From Caldilineaceae bacterium (GTDB lineage Bacteria > Chloroflexota > Anaerolineae > Caldilineales > Caldilineaceae), in the NCBI GenBank assembly GCA_019637645.1, contig JAHBVH010000045.1, positions 1-64,000 on the forward strand: a DNA stretch of 64,000 bases, read 5' to 3'. Position 1 is the stretch's first letter. Every line of letters begins with the position of its first letter. The notes under the pieces are model-generated. The model was not told the origin of the DNA. It was given only the letters and a program-made list of their open reading frames with translations, and did not search any database. Positions 51,412 to 59,980 of the stretch are shown piece by piece. The position numbers and the translations under genes were made by a program.

Positions 51412-54099
51412 CTAGGCACTATCAGCCAACCCGACTGTGCGGATCTCCTGGGCATTCTGGGCCTGCTGCAGAATATCGTTTAACTGACCTAAGAGGAAAT
51501 TATCCTCGGTCTGTTGGGCAATCTGACGGACATGGGCGAAGTAGGCCGCCGACTCTGCCCAATGTTGCTGCGCATGGTGGACTTGGCCTAGGGTAAAGAG
51601 GGCATAAGGATAGCTTTGGGGCTCCTCTTGTTCCAAGGTGCGCTCGGCATAAGCTTGGGCTTTGGTAAAATCGCCTAGCTCAAAGTAGATGGTCGCCAAG
51701 TTCGAGGTGTTTTGGGCGATCCAATAGGAATTTTGGCGGGCTTCAAAGAAGGCTAGCGCTTGTTGGGCGGGCCGGAGTGCAGCTGTAAATTCTTTGAATT
51801 GGACATAAACTCCAGCCAAGTTACTGCGTACTTCCTCGGTGCGCACTCGATCACCCGTCTGTTCATAGAAAGTCAATGCTTGTTCATGGTAGTGGACCGC
51901 CATTTCGGCATCGGCCTGATGGGCGGCCAGGACGCCAAGATTGCGTTGCACTAGTGCCATGCCACTCTGATCCGCTAACATCTCGGCGGCTTGTAGCGCG
52001 CCCAGATAGTGATGGCGGGCCGCGCTGTAGTTGCCAGTGCTCTCTTGGATCGCACCTTCTAGATTCTCTAGGCGATAGCGTGCCATGAGCGCTTCGCGGC
52101 GGGCATTGTGTAGTTCGCGCCGTTGGATATAAACCGTACCCCGCTTGGCGTGGAGCCACGTATTTTGTTGGATCAGCCGCGCGGCGGCGGCGATCCCCTC
52201 GCCATAGCGTACCAAGGCCGCATCCGTTTCACCGCGTGTGCGCAAGGCATCGCCAGCCACCAAAGCCGCTTCAACCCCTAGGGTATCGCTTGCTAGCTTT
52301 AGCGGTTCAAGCTCTTCTAAGGCATGATCCGACTGCCCGCAGAGTTGGTATAGCTGGCTACGCAGCAGCCTTAGCTCATGGGCCGTTGCCTCGGGCAGCC
52401 GGTGACAGGAAATTTGCTGAAAAACGGTAAGGGCCGCGGCGGCTTGACCGCGCTGGATCTCCTGATCGGCATAGGGCTGCCAAATGGCAATGGCCGCCGC
52501 TGGCTCGTCTGCCCGCTGAAAGTGATAGGCCGCCGCGGTGTATTCGCCCCGCACGGCGCGAATGTGGGCGGCTTGACGATGGCGTTCTTCCCGCTGCTCG
52601 ACCGAGAGTTGTTGATAGATCACTTCGCGCAGCGCGGGCAGCAGCGTAATGCCATCCTGGCTGTTGGTCTGGATTAAATGATGATCGATTAACCGCTGGA
52701 TGAGCCCATCGAGCGCCGTGGCCGATGGGGGGGCCTGCTCGGCAAGGGCGGATGCGGACCACGCATCGCGCGGGGCTGGGCTCCGAAAGACTGATAAGGC
52801 TTGGAGCAGTGCTCGCTCTGTTTTCCCCAAGCGCTGTTGGAGGCGCTGCCAAATCGGGGCCAGGGCGGGGGTGCGCGGTAGCTGATCCAACACATCCGAG
52901 AGTGTTACTGTCGTCATCTGCGTAGCCATGGTGCGATAGAGGACAAGCGCCAGCGCCAGCAGGCGTGGGTTGCCGTCCGTGTGGGCATCCAATTGCGTCA
53001 ATAGGAGTGGCGTAAAGGGGAGCCCGGCACTGGTAAGCCATTCAGCTGTTTCGGCGATGGTGAGCCGCGGCAATGTATGAAGAATGTCACTGGTGAGTAC
53101 AGCCCGTTGTCCCATAAAGAGAAGGGGGGCATGGGTGTGCAAACCTTCCAGAAAGGCCAAGAGCTGGGTGTGTTGTGTCGGTTCGGTTTCATTATTCAGG
53201 GGGCGGAGCAGATCAATTTCATCAAAGCAGAGCAAGGGCAAGACTGGTAGATCCGCTAGGTCGGCGCGGGCTAGCTCGAGCGCTAAATTAGCGTCTTTGC
53301 AGCTACCGCCATTGGCAATCAATTGGAGCCAAAGGCGCGCGGCACCCTGTTGGTGTAAGAAATTGCCCAAGGCAAAGAGCAAACTCGTGAGCTGATCGTT
53401 GAGGGTCAGGCGGACTGTGAACCAGAAAACGGCAGGTGTCGGCCAATGCTCGGCGAGCGCCATGCCCAGGGTTGTTTTGCCGATCCCACTTGTTCCACAG
53501 AGATAGATCGCTTTATGGGCTTGGAGCGCCGTCAAACAGCCTTCATACAGCTGTTCGCGCCCGATGAGGTTGGTACCCAAAAGCGGCTGTTCGAGACGTA
53601 GCGTTGGTTGTAGCCGCAGCAGGAGCATCTTGCCAAGCCGTTGGATGGCTTCCCGTAGGTGGCGATCATAGGTGGCACGCGAGACATGGAGAATCGCATC
53701 ATAGATCTCGGATTGGTTGCGGGGTGCGGCAAAATACCGATGGAAATAGGTGAGATCGAGGAGGAGGTAGTAGTACCGATCACAGAGGCCCCGTTCCTCT
53801 TTTGCCTGGAGCGCGGCTTGCAAACAATGGATTTGATCGGTCGGCAGCGGGCCTTCCCAAAGGGCGCTCGTTGCACCTTCTAGCTCTGCACAGAGCACCC
53901 GGCCACGTTCGGTGGGGGTGGGAACGGTCGATAGGCTATGGAGCGCCTGACCCAGAAAATAGGGCTGTGCCAATGGTGATTCAGCACCTAATCGAGCCGG
54001 TGTGCTGTAATTGTCTAACGCAAATTTGAGTTGATCAGAAAAGCTGGTGGCGGCATCAAGCCGGCCACGGCTGCTTGGGCTGCGAGTAGAGTTCGACAT
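51412..54099 (-). CDS. STAND-type ATPase with C-terminal TPR array
   Basis: 895 residues from the ATG at 54099 (an in-frame ATG at 54159 adds 20 residues; neither has a clear binding site). The first 160 residues are helical and unassigned (RYYYLLLDLTYFHRYFAA). The NTPase module follows: Walker A CGTSGIGKTTLGMALAEHW near residue 205 and Walker B VLPLLCFDEIDLLRPL. A winged-helix-like part (ALLQALSVFRSPAPRDAW) leads into tetratricopeptide repeats (about 540-890). Such proteins oligomerise on signal binding and serve as regulators or defence sensors. It lies opposite to the sigma-like gene cluster at 55 kb. Confidence 0.82.
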   Translation of the reverse strand: MSNSTRSPSSRGRLDAATSFSDQLKFALDNYSTPARLGAESPLAQPYFLGQALHSLSTVPTPTERGRVLCAELEGATSALWEGPLPTDQIHCLQAALQAKEERGLCDRYYYLLLDLTYFHRYFAAPRNQSEIYDAILHVSRATYDRHLREAIQRLGKMLLLRLQPTLRLEQPLLGTNLIGREQLYEGCLTALQAHKAIYLCGTSGIGKTTLGMALAEHWPTPAVFWFTVRLTLNDQLTSLLFALGNFLHQQGAARLWLQLIANGGSCKDANLALELARADLADLPVLPLLCFDEIDLLRPLNNETEPTQHTQLLAFLEGLHTHAPLLFMGQRAVLTSDILHTLPRLTIAETAEWLTSAGLPFTPLLLTQLDAHTDGNPRLLALALVLYRTMATQMTTVTLSDVLDQLPRTPALAPIWQRLQQRLGKTERALLQALSVFRSPAPRDAWSASALAEQAPPSATALDGLIQRLIDHHLIQTNSQDGITLLPALREVIYQQLSVEQREERHRQAAHIRAVRGEYTAAAYHFQRADEPAAAIAIWQPYADQEIQRGQAAAALTVFQQISCHRLPEATAHELRLLRSQLYQLCGQSDHALEELEPLKLASDTLGVEAALVAGDALRTRGETDAALVRYGEGIAAAARLIQQNTWLHAKRGTVYIQRRELHNARREALMARYRLENLEGAIQESTGNYSAARHHYLGALQAAEMLADQSGMALVQRNLGVLAAHQADAEMAVHYHEQALTFYEQTGDRVRTEEVRSNLAGVYVQFKEFTAALRPAQQALAFFEARQNSYWIAQNTSNLATIYFELGDFTKAQAYAERTLEQEEPQSYPYALFTLGQVHHAQQHWAESAAYFAHVRQIAQQTEDNFLLGQLNDILQQAQNAQEIRTVGLADSA

Positions 54100-54748
54100 A
54101 AGCAGTAGTTGTGTAAAACAATTTTTCTTACCCGTTTTTTGTAAGGATTCGGCAAGCATTGGCCCCGGGCAACACCTATCCTGGAACGATTAATAATATA
54201 GAGCGCTAATTCAAGCCGGCAGTGACAATCACGCCTACCATGATCTCCGTTACAAGATGGCATTGAAGTGGCAACCCTTCTGTATCGATTTGAGCTTTCA
54301 GAAAGAGAGTCAAACAATGCAATCCATGGTTATCGCCAACCCACGCAAACGCGCACCAGGTAATATTGGCTCGACCGGCGACTAAGAATTGATGGTAAGC
54401 TCCTGACAAGGCTGGGCTGACTGCCGGTAATGGGTTTTCGTCTGCGTGCTGATCAGTCAAACGCGCTTAGTTGATTCGGCTTTCCTAACGTGTAGTTTAC
54501 AACAGATGTCGGAATTTCGATAATTCATTTCTTGGAAAGGGTATATCTACCATTGCGCTACGCTTTCTCGCCAACAGCCTAGTTTGTAACCTGAATCCGC
54601 ATACCAATAACCTAACTTTTTTAACTTGAGACATTGCTGCCCTTTTTTGAGACATCAAAGCGGGATTGGCTATGCTATGCTACTTTTATCCAGCCACAAT
54701 GGATCATCACACATGGCTATCATGCTGACTGGCTTAAGGAGGGCATCT
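54100..54748. other. 649-base intergenic region between divergent genes
   Basis: Only short, non-conserved-looking reading frames on both strands and no clear inverted repeat or promoter. Some of it may be the leader of the STAND ATPase gene. Confidence 0.5.
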
Positions 54749-54889
54749 ATGTCACATCATCAAAGCATCTACAACCGTCCCTTAGATCCACGTACGCAAC
54801 GGGCCATTCGCCTTTGTCTACGGATGATGGGAATATTGGCATTAACCACCTGTATTATTTTCTGGCTAAGTTTGTTGTTAGTCCGCTAA
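54749..54889 (+). CDS. 46-residue single-pass membrane protein
   Basis: A tiny protein, MSHHQSIYNRPLDPRTQRAI then RLCLRMMGILALTTCIIFWL and SLLLVR. The N-terminal half is polar and basic and would stay in the cytoplasm; the C-terminal half is one membrane helix. AAGGAGGG lies 7 bases before the ATG, which is the strongest evidence that it is real. No family is recognised. It precedes a sigma-like gene by 156 bases. Confidence 0.6.
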   Translation: MSHHQSIYNRPLDPRTQRAIRLCLRMMGILALTTCIIFWLSLLLVR

Positions 54890-55045
54890 CCGGCTGCAGG
54901 CTGCTCTTCGGCGCTGTCGCCCATTTGCTTCCATTGCCCATTTGCTCAACTGAATACGCGATTGACATCAAGCATCGGCGGCTCCTTGATTAGCCGTCGT
55001 GACATTCGTGTCACAGTTTGCTTATTGTTTTGCCTAGGCTGTTCC

Positions 55046-55594
55046 ATGCATCGATACCTTACATCTATTTCAACGGGCCTGCGCCGCCGGTCACTACCGC
55101 GTAATCGAAAAGAAGACAAGTTGATCAGCCGCTTATGTGCTGGTGATCCAGCGGCGTGGGTACAGTTGCTCGATCATTGGAGCCCCTATTTGTATAGCTA
55201 TGTTCTCTACAATGTGAACAACGACGCCGAGGCGCGCCGCGTTGTACGCTTGATTCTTTCGGATGTCATCCATACCTTGGCTAGCTCACACCGTATTGTG
55301 AGTTTAACGATTTTGATCTTTTCCATTGCTTATCAACATGTGTTACGCTATCGTCGACATTTTAGTGACCATGCCCCTGTGGGGCAGCATGCCGTTGACC
55401 AAGAAACCGGCGATCACCCTGCCCAACCAGCGCGGTTCTATCGGCTTTTTCGTCAATGTACACTAGAAGTCCAGCAGGTGTTGTTGCTCTACTATCTTTG
55501 TGGCGTAACGTTGTGGGAGTTAGCGCAGATTGTCGAGCAATCTGAGGAGACTGTTACCAAGATCGTAGATCGAGCCCGTTCTTATTTTCGTTGA
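55046..55594 (+). CDS. divergent sigma-70-like (ECF) protein
   Basis: 182 residues. A region-2-like part is RKEDKLISRLCAGDPAAWVQ then LLDHWSPYLYSYVLYNVNND, followed by SLTILIFSIAYQHVLRYRRH where ECF factors have the core-binding and DNA helices. A region-4-like part is RLFRQCTLEVQQVLLLYYLC, GVTLWELAQIVEQSEETVTKI, VDRARSYFR. The start is uncertain: ATG at 55046 gives a normal length, but the frame is open to 54962. No anti-sigma gene follows; instead a tiny membrane protein gene does, which could play that part. Confidence 0.65.
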   Translation: MHRYLTSISTGLRRRSLPRNRKEDKLISRLCAGDPAAWVQLLDHWSPYLYSYVLYNVNNDAEARRVVRLILSDVIHTLASSHRIVSLTILIFSIAYQHVLRYRRHFSDHAPVGQHAVDQETGDHPAQPARFYRLFRQCTLEVQQVLLLYYLCGVTLWELAQIVEQSEETVTKIVDRARSYFR

Positions 55595-55744
55595 TACAGC
55601 AGCGCCGTAGCCCAATGAAACTGGAACGAAATATTGCGTGGTACGTCATCTAGCATAGGATGTGCCTTGATCGGTTGGGTGCTATGCGCTAGGTGAAAGT
55701 CGCGGTTGGCGCCATTGCTAGGCTTGGTTGGAGACGCCAGACCA

Positions 55745-55906
55745 GTGAGTACAATTCTCCTAATTTACCTATTTTTATCGCTATTCGCCTCCCTTCTTTT
55801 CTACGCGGTTTGTGTCATGGCAGCCCGCGCTGATCAGCGCGCCCTCAAAAATGATAAATCCGCGCGCCGCTCTTCCCTCAAACAGCCATCAGAGATCGAG
55901 CGCTAA
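55745..55906 (+). CDS. 53-residue single-pass membrane protein
   Basis: Reads (V/M)STILLIYLFLSLFASLLF, YAVCVMAARADQRALKNDKS and a polar, basic tail. One N-terminal membrane helix and a cytoplasmic tail are predicted. GTG at 55745 with GGAG 11 bases upstream is taken as the start; TTG at 55706 is an alternative. No family is recognised. It mirrors the 46-residue protein on the other side of the sigma-like gene, and could be a membrane tether. Confidence 0.45.
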   Translation: MSTILLIYLFLSLFASLLFYAVCVMAARADQRALKNDKSARRSSLKQPSEIER

Positions 55907-56256
55907 GCTACGCCCTACCTGCCGCGGCGCGCGCCGCGTTCTATCTAAATTTGTATCGTCTGGTAAACGTCGGTAATTCGTATAAATTACCCGTTACCAA
56001 AATAAAGTGTATTACGTCATCTTTGGTGAGCTGTGGCGCGGCGTTGCCTTGGGTTTACTGTGCCCCGTGACAAATATAAATAGAAGTTACGCACTTGGAC
56101 CAGACCTGACAGGTTTGGAAAACCTGTCAGGTCTCTGGTCACGCCGATCAACTGCGTAACTTCTAATAAAATTTGGCGTCGATGGCTCTTGATGCAATGC
56201 CGAATCGCATTGGCGTGTCCTGCCCAAAAGACTCAAGAGACTCAAGTTGGCATCCT
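55907..56256. other. 350-base region upstream of the response-regulator gene
   Basis: Holds the 85-bp element H and an AT-rich stretch (about 55970-56010). The frame of the downstream gene is open from 56173, 8 bases past the element, but that text does not look coding. No confident promoter was found. Confidence 0.5.
56081..56165 (-). repeat. 85-bp palindromic repeat element, copy H
   Basis: Terminal arms TAGAAGTTACGCA (56081-56093) and 56153-56165 are perfect inverted repeats of 13 bases. The core AGACCTGACAGGTTT/AAACCTGTCAGGTCT lies inside. The whole unit matches copy B (3966-4050) in the opposite orientation. Confidence 0.88.
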
Positions 56257-57057
56257 ATGACTACTTCCATCACACACCGCAATCCTTCTGCGTTTGATCG
56301 AGGTACACCGCTGCGCAGCCATTGTGTACCACCTACACCGCTACTATCACAAGCCATGATCCTGTTGGCCGTTAACAACGGCTCAACGCGCACATTGCTC
56401 TATGACGGCTTGACCCAAGCTGGCTATGCCGTTCGCTGTGTCGAGAGTGAGCGCGATCTCTTTGCCTGTGTCACCTACATGGCCGTCGAGCTGATCTTGT
56501 TGCACACCGACTTGGCTGATGCTGATGTCTTTGACCTCTGTGTGAAACTGCGCGCTGAGAGTCATGTGCCGCTAATCCTGCTCTCTGAGCAGAAAAAGCT
56601 GAATGACATGATCGATGCTCTTTTGCTAGGGGCCGATGATTATGTCGCGCTGCCTGTGACATTGGCCGAACTCAGTGCGCGGTTACACGCCAACTTGCGG
56701 CGCGCCGGCTTGGGCAAATATCCCTATCTACCCAGGACATTGAACCCCTCCATTTATCTGAATAACCAAAGTCGAACGGTGTGGATCCGTGAGGAAGAAA
56801 TTCCACTAACGCAGATTGAATTTCGTATGATGTATTATCTGTTGCAACACGCGAATGCCCCGGTGACCAAAGAGGCATTACTGGCGGCCGCGTGGGGTTA
56901 TGCCGAAGCGGATGAAATCAATTTTCTCGAAGTGGCGATCCGGCGGCTGCGGCAGAAGATTGAGCTGAATCCATCTCAACCAGAATATCTGGTCACTGTG
57001 CGGGGTGCCGGGTATAAACTGAATGTCTGTTCTCGGAGTGAACCCCCCGCTTTATAG
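56257..57057 (+). CDS. OmpR-type response regulator with degenerate (aspartate-less) receiver
   Basis: About 266 residues from the ATG at 56257; ATG at 56356 would begin exactly at the receiver domain, and neither has a clear binding site. Receiver text: MILLAVNNGSTRTLLYDGLT, VELILLHTDLADADVFDL, PLILLSEQ, GADDYVALPVTLAEL. The acidic pair is replaced by Asn-Asn, the phosphorylated Asp by His83 and the conserved Lys before Pro by Leu, so normal phosphotransfer is not expected. The C-terminal winged helix is intact: IPLTQIEFRMMYYLLQHANA, VTKEALLAAAWGYAEADEIN, VAIRRLRQKIELNP, LVTVRGAGYKL. It probably binds DNA in response to another signal. Confidence 0.82.
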   Translation: MTTSITHRNPSAFDRGTPLRSHCVPPTPLLSQAMILLAVNNGSTRTLLYDGLTQAGYAVRCVESERDLFACVTYMAVELILLHTDLADADVFDLCVKLRAESHVPLILLSEQKKLNDMIDALLLGADDYVALPVTLAELSARLHANLRRAGLGKYPYLPRTLNPSIYLNNQSRTVWIREEEIPLTQIEFRMMYYLLQHANAPVTKEALLAAAWGYAEADEINFLEVAIRRLRQKIELNPSQPEYLVTVRGAGYKLNVCSRSEPPAL

Positions 57058-57066
57058 ACAAGCTGC

Positions 57067-57198
57067 TTTTGGCACTATGCCACTGGTCGGTACGGCCAGA
57101 GACCTGTCAGGTTTGGAAAACCTGACAGGTCTAGAGCGGCGTAATTCCCATGTTTTGGCACTATGCCATTGGTCGGTACGGCCAGAGACCTGTCAGGT
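57067..57198. repeat. partial tandem duplication carrying hairpin copy I
   Basis: A 46-base segment (57067-57112) recurs at 57153-57198 with one change, 86 bases apart. The first copy contains a full hairpin (57100-57114 with 57118-57132) whose arm is AGACCTGTCAGGTTT, with the central base swapped and compensated. The second keeps only the left arm and abuts the argJ stop. Lies between convergent genes. Confidence 0.85.
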
Positions 57199-57210
57199 CT
57201 TGTCTCGACA

Positions 57211-58440
57211 TTACGAACGATAATCGCCGTTAATGCTCACGTATTCGTGGCTGAGGTCGCAGGTCCAGACCGTTGCGCTGCCACTCCCTAGCCCTAATTC
57301 AACCCGAACATCCAACTCCGGCTGCGCAAAACGGGCCGCGGCATCCGCTTCTTGATAGGCCAGGGGTGTCCCCGCTGCGACTAATTGTAACTCGGGGAGG
57401 CGTTCGCCTTGGGTAGCCCCGCCAGTGACAAAGAGTGAGCAGCGTTCCGGTTCGACGGCAATCCCCGCCCGGCCAATGGCCGCCAAGATCCGTCCCCAGT
57501 TGGCATCACTGCCAAAGAAGGCCGTCTTCACGAGTGGGCTGGTGGCAATGGTGTTAGCACCGCTGTGCGCTTCTGCCACGCTCACAGCCCCATTCACCTG
57601 AATCGTGACAAACTTCGTCACCCCTTCGCCATCGCGGACAACGGCCTGGGCTAGGTCGATGCAGATCTTGGTCAATGCCGCGACAAAATCGGCATAATCA
57701 CTGCTTTGCGCACTGGTGATCTCTGCATGACCCGCTACCCCATTTGCCAACAGTAGAACGGTGTCGTTGGTGCTTGTATCCCCGTCAATACTGATGCAGT
57801 TGTAGCTCTGGCCTACCGCACTGCTCAACGCCTGCTGGAGCAAGGGTTGGGTCACATGGGCGTCGGTCACAATGGTGCTGAGCATGGTAGCCATGTTGGG
57901 ATGAATCATCCCCGCGCCTTTGGAGATCCCCGTAAAGCGGACTGGCTGTCCAGCAATGGTGGCGGTGTGGGTAAAGAGCTTGGGGCGTGTGTCGGTGGTC
58001 ATGATCGCGCGGGCGGCATCTTCCCAACCGTCTGGTCGCAATTGCTCCACCACTTTGGGGATGCCGCCAAGCACTTTCTCCATGGGCAACTGTACACCGA
58101 TGACGCCCGTGCTCATCACAAAAACCGAGTTGTCGCTCGCACCCAGTGCTTCGGCAACTGCCTCGGCCGTGCGTATGGCGTTGGCGTTCCCTTCCACCCC
58201 AGTACAGGCGTTGGCACACCCACTATTGATGATGACCGCATGGATGCCGGTTGGATTCAAGGCCAACACTTGACGATCATAGATAACGGGAGCCGCGGGA
58301 AACTTATTGGTGGTAAAGGTTGCCGCCGCGCGACAGGGTGCTTGGCTGGCAATCAGCGTGAAGTCGGGCGCACCAGACTTTTTGATGCCTGCGGCAATGC
58401 CCGCTGTATCAAAGCCAGGCACGCTGTAGGAAGTGGTCAT
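57211..58440 (-). CDS. argJ: bifunctional glutamate N-acetyltransferase/amino-acid acetyltransferase ArgJ
   Basis: Moves the acetyl group from N-acetylornithine to glutamate in the cyclic arginine pathway and may also use acetyl-CoA. The 409 residues show SGCANACTGVEGNANAIRTA, STGVIGVQLPMEKV, SKGAGMIHPNMATML with the autocleavage and nucleophile Thr185, and DGDTSTNDTVLLLANG. The precursor should split into two chains before Thr185. GGAG lies upstream of the ATG. argG is 123 bases upstream on the same strand, with alternative hairpins in between. Confidence 0.93.
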   Translation of the reverse strand: MTTSYSVPGFDTAGIAAGIKKSGAPDFTLIASQAPCRAAATFTTNKFPAAPVIYDRQVLALNPTGIHAVIINSGCANACTGVEGNANAIRTAEAVAEALGASDNSVFVMSTGVIGVQLPMEKVLGGIPKVVEQLRPDGWEDAARAIMTTDTRPKLFTHTATIAGQPVRFTGISKGAGMIHPNMATMLSTIVTDAHVTQPLLQQALSSAVGQSYNCISIDGDTSTNDTVLLLANGVAGHAEITSAQSSDYADFVAALTKICIDLAQAVVRDGEGVTKFVTIQVNGAVSVAEAHSGANTIATSPLVKTAFFGSDANWGRILAAIGRAGIAVEPERCSLFVTGGATQGERLPELQLVAAGTPLAYQEADAAARFAQPELDVRVELGLGSGSATVWTCDLSHEYVSINGDYRS

Positions 58441-58466
58441 TGGTTTCTCCTTGTTGATCAGAAGGT

Positions 58467-58559
58467 AGCGCAGAAGACAGAAGGCAGAAGATAGAAGACA
58501 GAGAAGACAGAAGGCAGAGGTCAGATCGCTTCTGACCTCTGCCTTCTGTCTTCTGCGCT
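58467..58559 (-). other. argG-argJ intercistronic region with two mutually exclusive hairpins
   Basis: The right arm (58531-58559) can pair with 58502-58525 (24 bp, 5-base loop) or with 58467-58487 (21 bp, pairing 58539-58559). Both left arms repeat AGAAGACAGAAGGCAG. In the transcript the shared arm comes first, right after the argG stop codon. An attenuator or a messenger-processing site is possible. Confidence 0.7.
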
Positions 58560-58563
58560 CTCA

Positions 58564-59781
58564 TCACTTATTCTGCATGTGCATCAAGGCATCGACTTTG
58601 AGGGGGAGGCCAAAGAGGCGGATAAAGCCGCCAGCGTCGGCATGATCGTAGTCGCTGCTTTCTTCAAAGGTGACATAATCGACGCTGTAGAGGCTATAGG
58701 GGCTCTTGCGGCCAGCGAGAATGATATTGCCCTTGTAGAGTTTCAACCGTACTGTACCGGTGACATTCTCTTCCGTCTCATTGACAAAGGCGGTGAGGGC
58801 GCGGCGCAGGGGGGTGAACCAATGACCATTGTAGACAAGTTCGGCAAAGCGTAAGCCGATCTGTTGCTTATAGTGCAAGGTGTCGCGATCCAAGCAGAGC
58901 TGTTCCAGCGCGGCGTGGGCTTTATAGAGGATCGTGCCGCCGGGGGTTTCGTAGACGCCGCGGCTCTTCATGCCAACCAGGCGGTTTTCGACAATATCAA
59001 CCCGCCCAATGCCATGCTTGACGCCCAGCTCATTGAGGCGGAGAACGAGCTCAACCGGCCCCATTGCTTCCCCATTCAGCCGGGTGGGGAAGCCTTTTTC
59101 AAACTCTACCTCAATATATTCGGGCTCACTTGGTGCATCTTCGGGCGCAATGGTCCATTCGAACATGTCCGCCGGCGGCTCGTTCCACGGATCTTCCAGC
59201 GGGCCACCTTCGTTGCTGAGGTGCCACAGATTCTTGTCTTGGCTATAGATGCGCTCCATGGTCGCTTTGACGGGTACATTGTATTCGGCAGCATAATCCA
59301 ACGCGTCTTTGCGGCCACGGATATTCCATTCGCGCCAGGGGGCAATGATGCGCAGCTTGGGGTTCAGCGCCATCACGGTCAGCTCAAAGCGCACTTGGTC
59401 ATTGCCTTTGCCCGTCGCCCCATGGGCAACCGCGTCGGCCCCTTCGAGTTCGGCAATGCGCACCATATGCTTGGCAATAATCGGGCGGGCGAACGAGGTG
59501 CCCAACAGATAATCGCGCTCATAGATCGCGCCAGCTTGCAGGGTGGGGAAGACATACTCCGTCAAGAACTCTTCGCGCAGATCTTCCACATAGCATTTGC
59601 TCGCGCCGGAAGCAAGGGCCTTCTCTTCGAGGCCGACCAACTCATCGGCCTGCCCCAAATTGGCGCAAAAGCAGACAACTTCGCATTGATAGTTGTTTTT
59701 GAGCCACGGCACAATAATACTCGTATCGAGGCCGCCAGAATAGGCTAACACAGCTTTTTTGATCGTAGGTCTTGGTTTCAT
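58564..59781 (-). CDS. argG: argininosuccinate synthase ArgG
   Basis: Joins citrulline and aspartate with ATP. 405 residues with the PP-loop [15 protein letters not shown], then [36 protein letters not shown] and [20 protein letters not shown]. The N-terminal GLDTS binds ATP. GAAGGGAAA lies 11-19 bases before the ATG at 59781. The leader carries an intrinsic terminator about 50 bases upstream, suggesting control by attenuation. argJ follows on the same strand. Confidence 0.95.
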   Translation of the reverse strand: MKPRPTIKKAVLAYSGGLDTSIIVPWLKNNYQCEVVCFCANLGQADELVGLEEKALASGASKCYVEDLREEFLTEYVFPTLQAGAIYERDYLLGTSFARPIIAKHMVRIAELEGADAVAHGATGKGNDQVRFELTVMALNPKLRIIAPWREWNIRGRKDALDYAAEYNVPVKATMERIYSQDKNLWHLSNEGGPLEDPWNEPPADMFEWTIAPEDAPSEPEYIEVEFEKGFPTRLNGEAMGPVELVLRLNELGVKHGIGRVDIVENRLVGMKSRGVYETPGGTILYKAHAALEQLCLDRDTLHYKQQIGLRFAELVYNGHWFTPLRRALTAFVNETEENVTGTVRLKLYKGNIILAGRKSPYSLYSVDYVTFEESSDYDHADAGGFIRLFGLPLKVDALMHMQNK

Positions 59782-59831
59782 GGTAATACGCTTTCCCTTC
59801 TTTTATCGACCAACAAAAAAATCTACCCAAC

Positions 59832-59865
59832 AAAAAACGCCACCCGGTCTAACCGGCGTGGCGTT
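59832..59865 (-). terminator. intrinsic terminator in the argG leader (attenuator)
   Basis: On the minus strand AACGCCAC pairs with GTGGCGTT around an inner CCGG-loop-CCGG, followed by a T run. It lies between the presumed start of the transcript and argG, so reaching argG requires read-through. Upstream the leader can form GTCCGCT/AGCGGAC and AACACAA/TTGTGTT hairpins. Confidence 0.75.
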
Positions 59866-59923
59866 GTGGAAGCAATGAACGCAGATACAATCTAATGCGA
59901 GCAACACAAGATTGTGTTCCCTC

Positions 59924-59980
59924 TTAGGCAGAACTGTGTCCGCTTCCAGCGGACGTTTTCCTAAAGCGCAGTGGGTTCAT
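59924..59980 (-). CDS. possible leader peptide upstream of argG
   Basis: An 18-codon frame reading MNPLRFRKTSAGSGHSSA, with two Arg codons and one Lys codon near its start, 58 bases before the terminator stem. Leader peptides rich in the controlled amino acid drive attenuation in other bacteria. There is no visible ribosome binding site, and only two Arg codons, so this is tentative. Confidence 0.25.
   Translation of the reverse strand: MNPLRFRKTSAGSGHSSA

Noticed and set aside
54634..54993. 119-codon frame overlapping the 46-residue membrane protein
   Set aside because: No ribosome binding site or hydrophobic pattern; the overlapping small frame has AAGGAGGG before its ATG.
1379..57198. 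ACCTGACAGGT palindromes as CRISPR repeats or as an integron-type array
   Set aside because: Copies are kilobases apart, in both orientations, and flanked by ordinary genes without cassettes or an integrase.
58864..59748. 294-codon plus-strand open frame opposite argG
   Set aside because: ArgG is unmistakable on the minus strand; the antisense frame is a GC-bias shadow.
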